From Euzebyales bacterium (GTDB lineage: Bacteria; Actinomycetota; Nitriliruptoria; Euzebyales; JAHELV01), in the NCBI GenBank assembly GCA_036374135.1, contig DASUUK010000015.1:51771-115770 (forward strand): 64,000 nucleotides of DNA, in the 5' to 3' direction. A model generated the notes under the pieces. That model saw only the letters and a list, made by a program, of their open reading frames with translations, was not told where the DNA came from and made no database searches. Positions 63,809 through 64,000 of the stretch are shown here, piece after piece. A program made the translations under genes and the position numbers. Position 1 is the stretch's first letter; the number at the start of each line of letters is the position of its first letter.

Positions 63809-64000
63809 ATGGATGGAGGAGCTCTGGAGACCGACGACGCACGCGTGGACCAGTCGGTCCGCGCCCTCATCGCCGAGGACGAGGCGCTGATCCGGCTCGA
63901 CCTGAAGGAGATGCTGACCGAGGAAGGCTTCGAGGTCGTCGCCGAGGTGTCCGACGGCGCGACCGCTGTCCGCAAGGCGCGGGAACTGCGACCCGACCTC
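63809..64000 (+). CDS. ANTAR-type response regulator (PdtaR-like), N-terminal part
   Basis: 64 residues are visible from ATG 63809 (GTG 63845 is an alternative). RALIAEDEALIRLDLKEML begins a receiver domain with the acidic pair of EDE, followed by EEGFEVVAEVSDGATAVRKA and LRPDL, right before the expected phospho-acceptor Asp. This matches actinobacterial PdtaR (receiver plus ANTAR RNA-binding domain), which controls translation through antitermination. The phosphorylation site and ANTAR domain are outside the window, so the subtype is inference. Confidence 0.8.
   Translation, partial: MDGGALETDDARVDQSVRALIAEDEALIRLDLKEMLTEEGFEVVAEVSDGATAVRKARELRPDL

Noticed and set aside
63457..63975. Reverse frame through tRNA-Leu with a GFEPARPEG-like segment
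   Set aside because: This is the familiar false protein produced by translating a tRNA gene in reverse.

Overview
This window comes from a very GC-rich bacterium, almost certainly an actinobacterium. The signs are a division and cell-wall (dcw) cluster without ftsA but with sepF, yggT and a DivIVA protein after ftsZ, the Trp-operon membrane protein (TIGR02234) between trpE and trpC, a DUF3040 protein, a PdtaR-like ANTAR response regulator, frequent GTG starts and 1 to 4 base start/stop overlaps. Several gene-level oddities (no murG between ftsW and murC, a catalytically eroded IleRS-like protein) suggest a deep-branching lineage such as the Nitriliruptoria, but that placement is inference.

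Layout. 1-4.7 kb: end of a threonine aldolase, an opposing methyltransferase, a decayed FeS photolyase, a zinc-ribbon/discoidin-like membrane protein, a small unknown protein, an orphan glycine-betaine-type binding lipoprotein and a nitroreductase. 4.7-10.1 kb: aceE, plsC (reverse), dinB and a DUF3040 protein. 10.1-14.7 kb (reverse): a MoxR / DUF58 / transglutaminase operon. 14.8-16.2 kb: TetR and HNH genes. 16.5-35.3 kb: the dcw cluster mraZ-rsmH-ftsL-ftsI-murE-murF-mraY-murD-ftsW-murC-murB-ftsQ-ftsZ-pgeF-yggS-sepF-yggT-divIVA plus a small membrane gene, with a typical MraZ operator upstream. 35.3-38.3 kb (reverse): an IleRS pseudoenzyme translationally coupled to a membrane protein with an HEIVH motif. 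38.4-46.6 kb: DUF167, lspA, an RluA-family synthase, dnaE, an LD-carboxypeptidase and a secreted polysaccharide deacetylase with 45-residue repeats. 46.9-49.2 kb (reverse): lgt-tag and a LON-domain protein. 49.3-61.2 kb: histidine and tryptophan genes hisD-hisC-(DUF4230 reverse)-hisB-hisH-hisA-hisF-hisI-trpE-TIGR02234-trpC-trpB-trpA. 61.2-64 kb: an FAD oxidoreductase and a TIGR01777 epimerase (both reverse), tRNA-Leu(CAA), and the start of a PdtaR-like regulator.

How the parts work together. The dcw block makes lipid II precursors (MurB-F, MraY) and builds the divisome (FtsZ, SepF, FtsQ, FtsL, FtsI, FtsW, DivIVA). MurG is missing from its usual place and must be encoded elsewhere. The his/trp block shares a HisA with PriA-like residues (Arg-Gly-Trp near 138-140), which fits the lack of trpF nearby; trpD and trpG are also not in the window. 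Many genes appear to be expressed from leaderless mRNAs, with a TANNNT -10 box about 7 bases before the start codon.

The most interesting items are the intact but catalytically dead IleRS-like gene at the usual ileS position, a short sequence element found both inside trpA (as about 15 extra codons) and between mraZ and rsmH, the missing murG, and micro-ORFs that appear to couple translation within the dcw cluster. All homology statements rest on motif recognition by eye; no database search was run.
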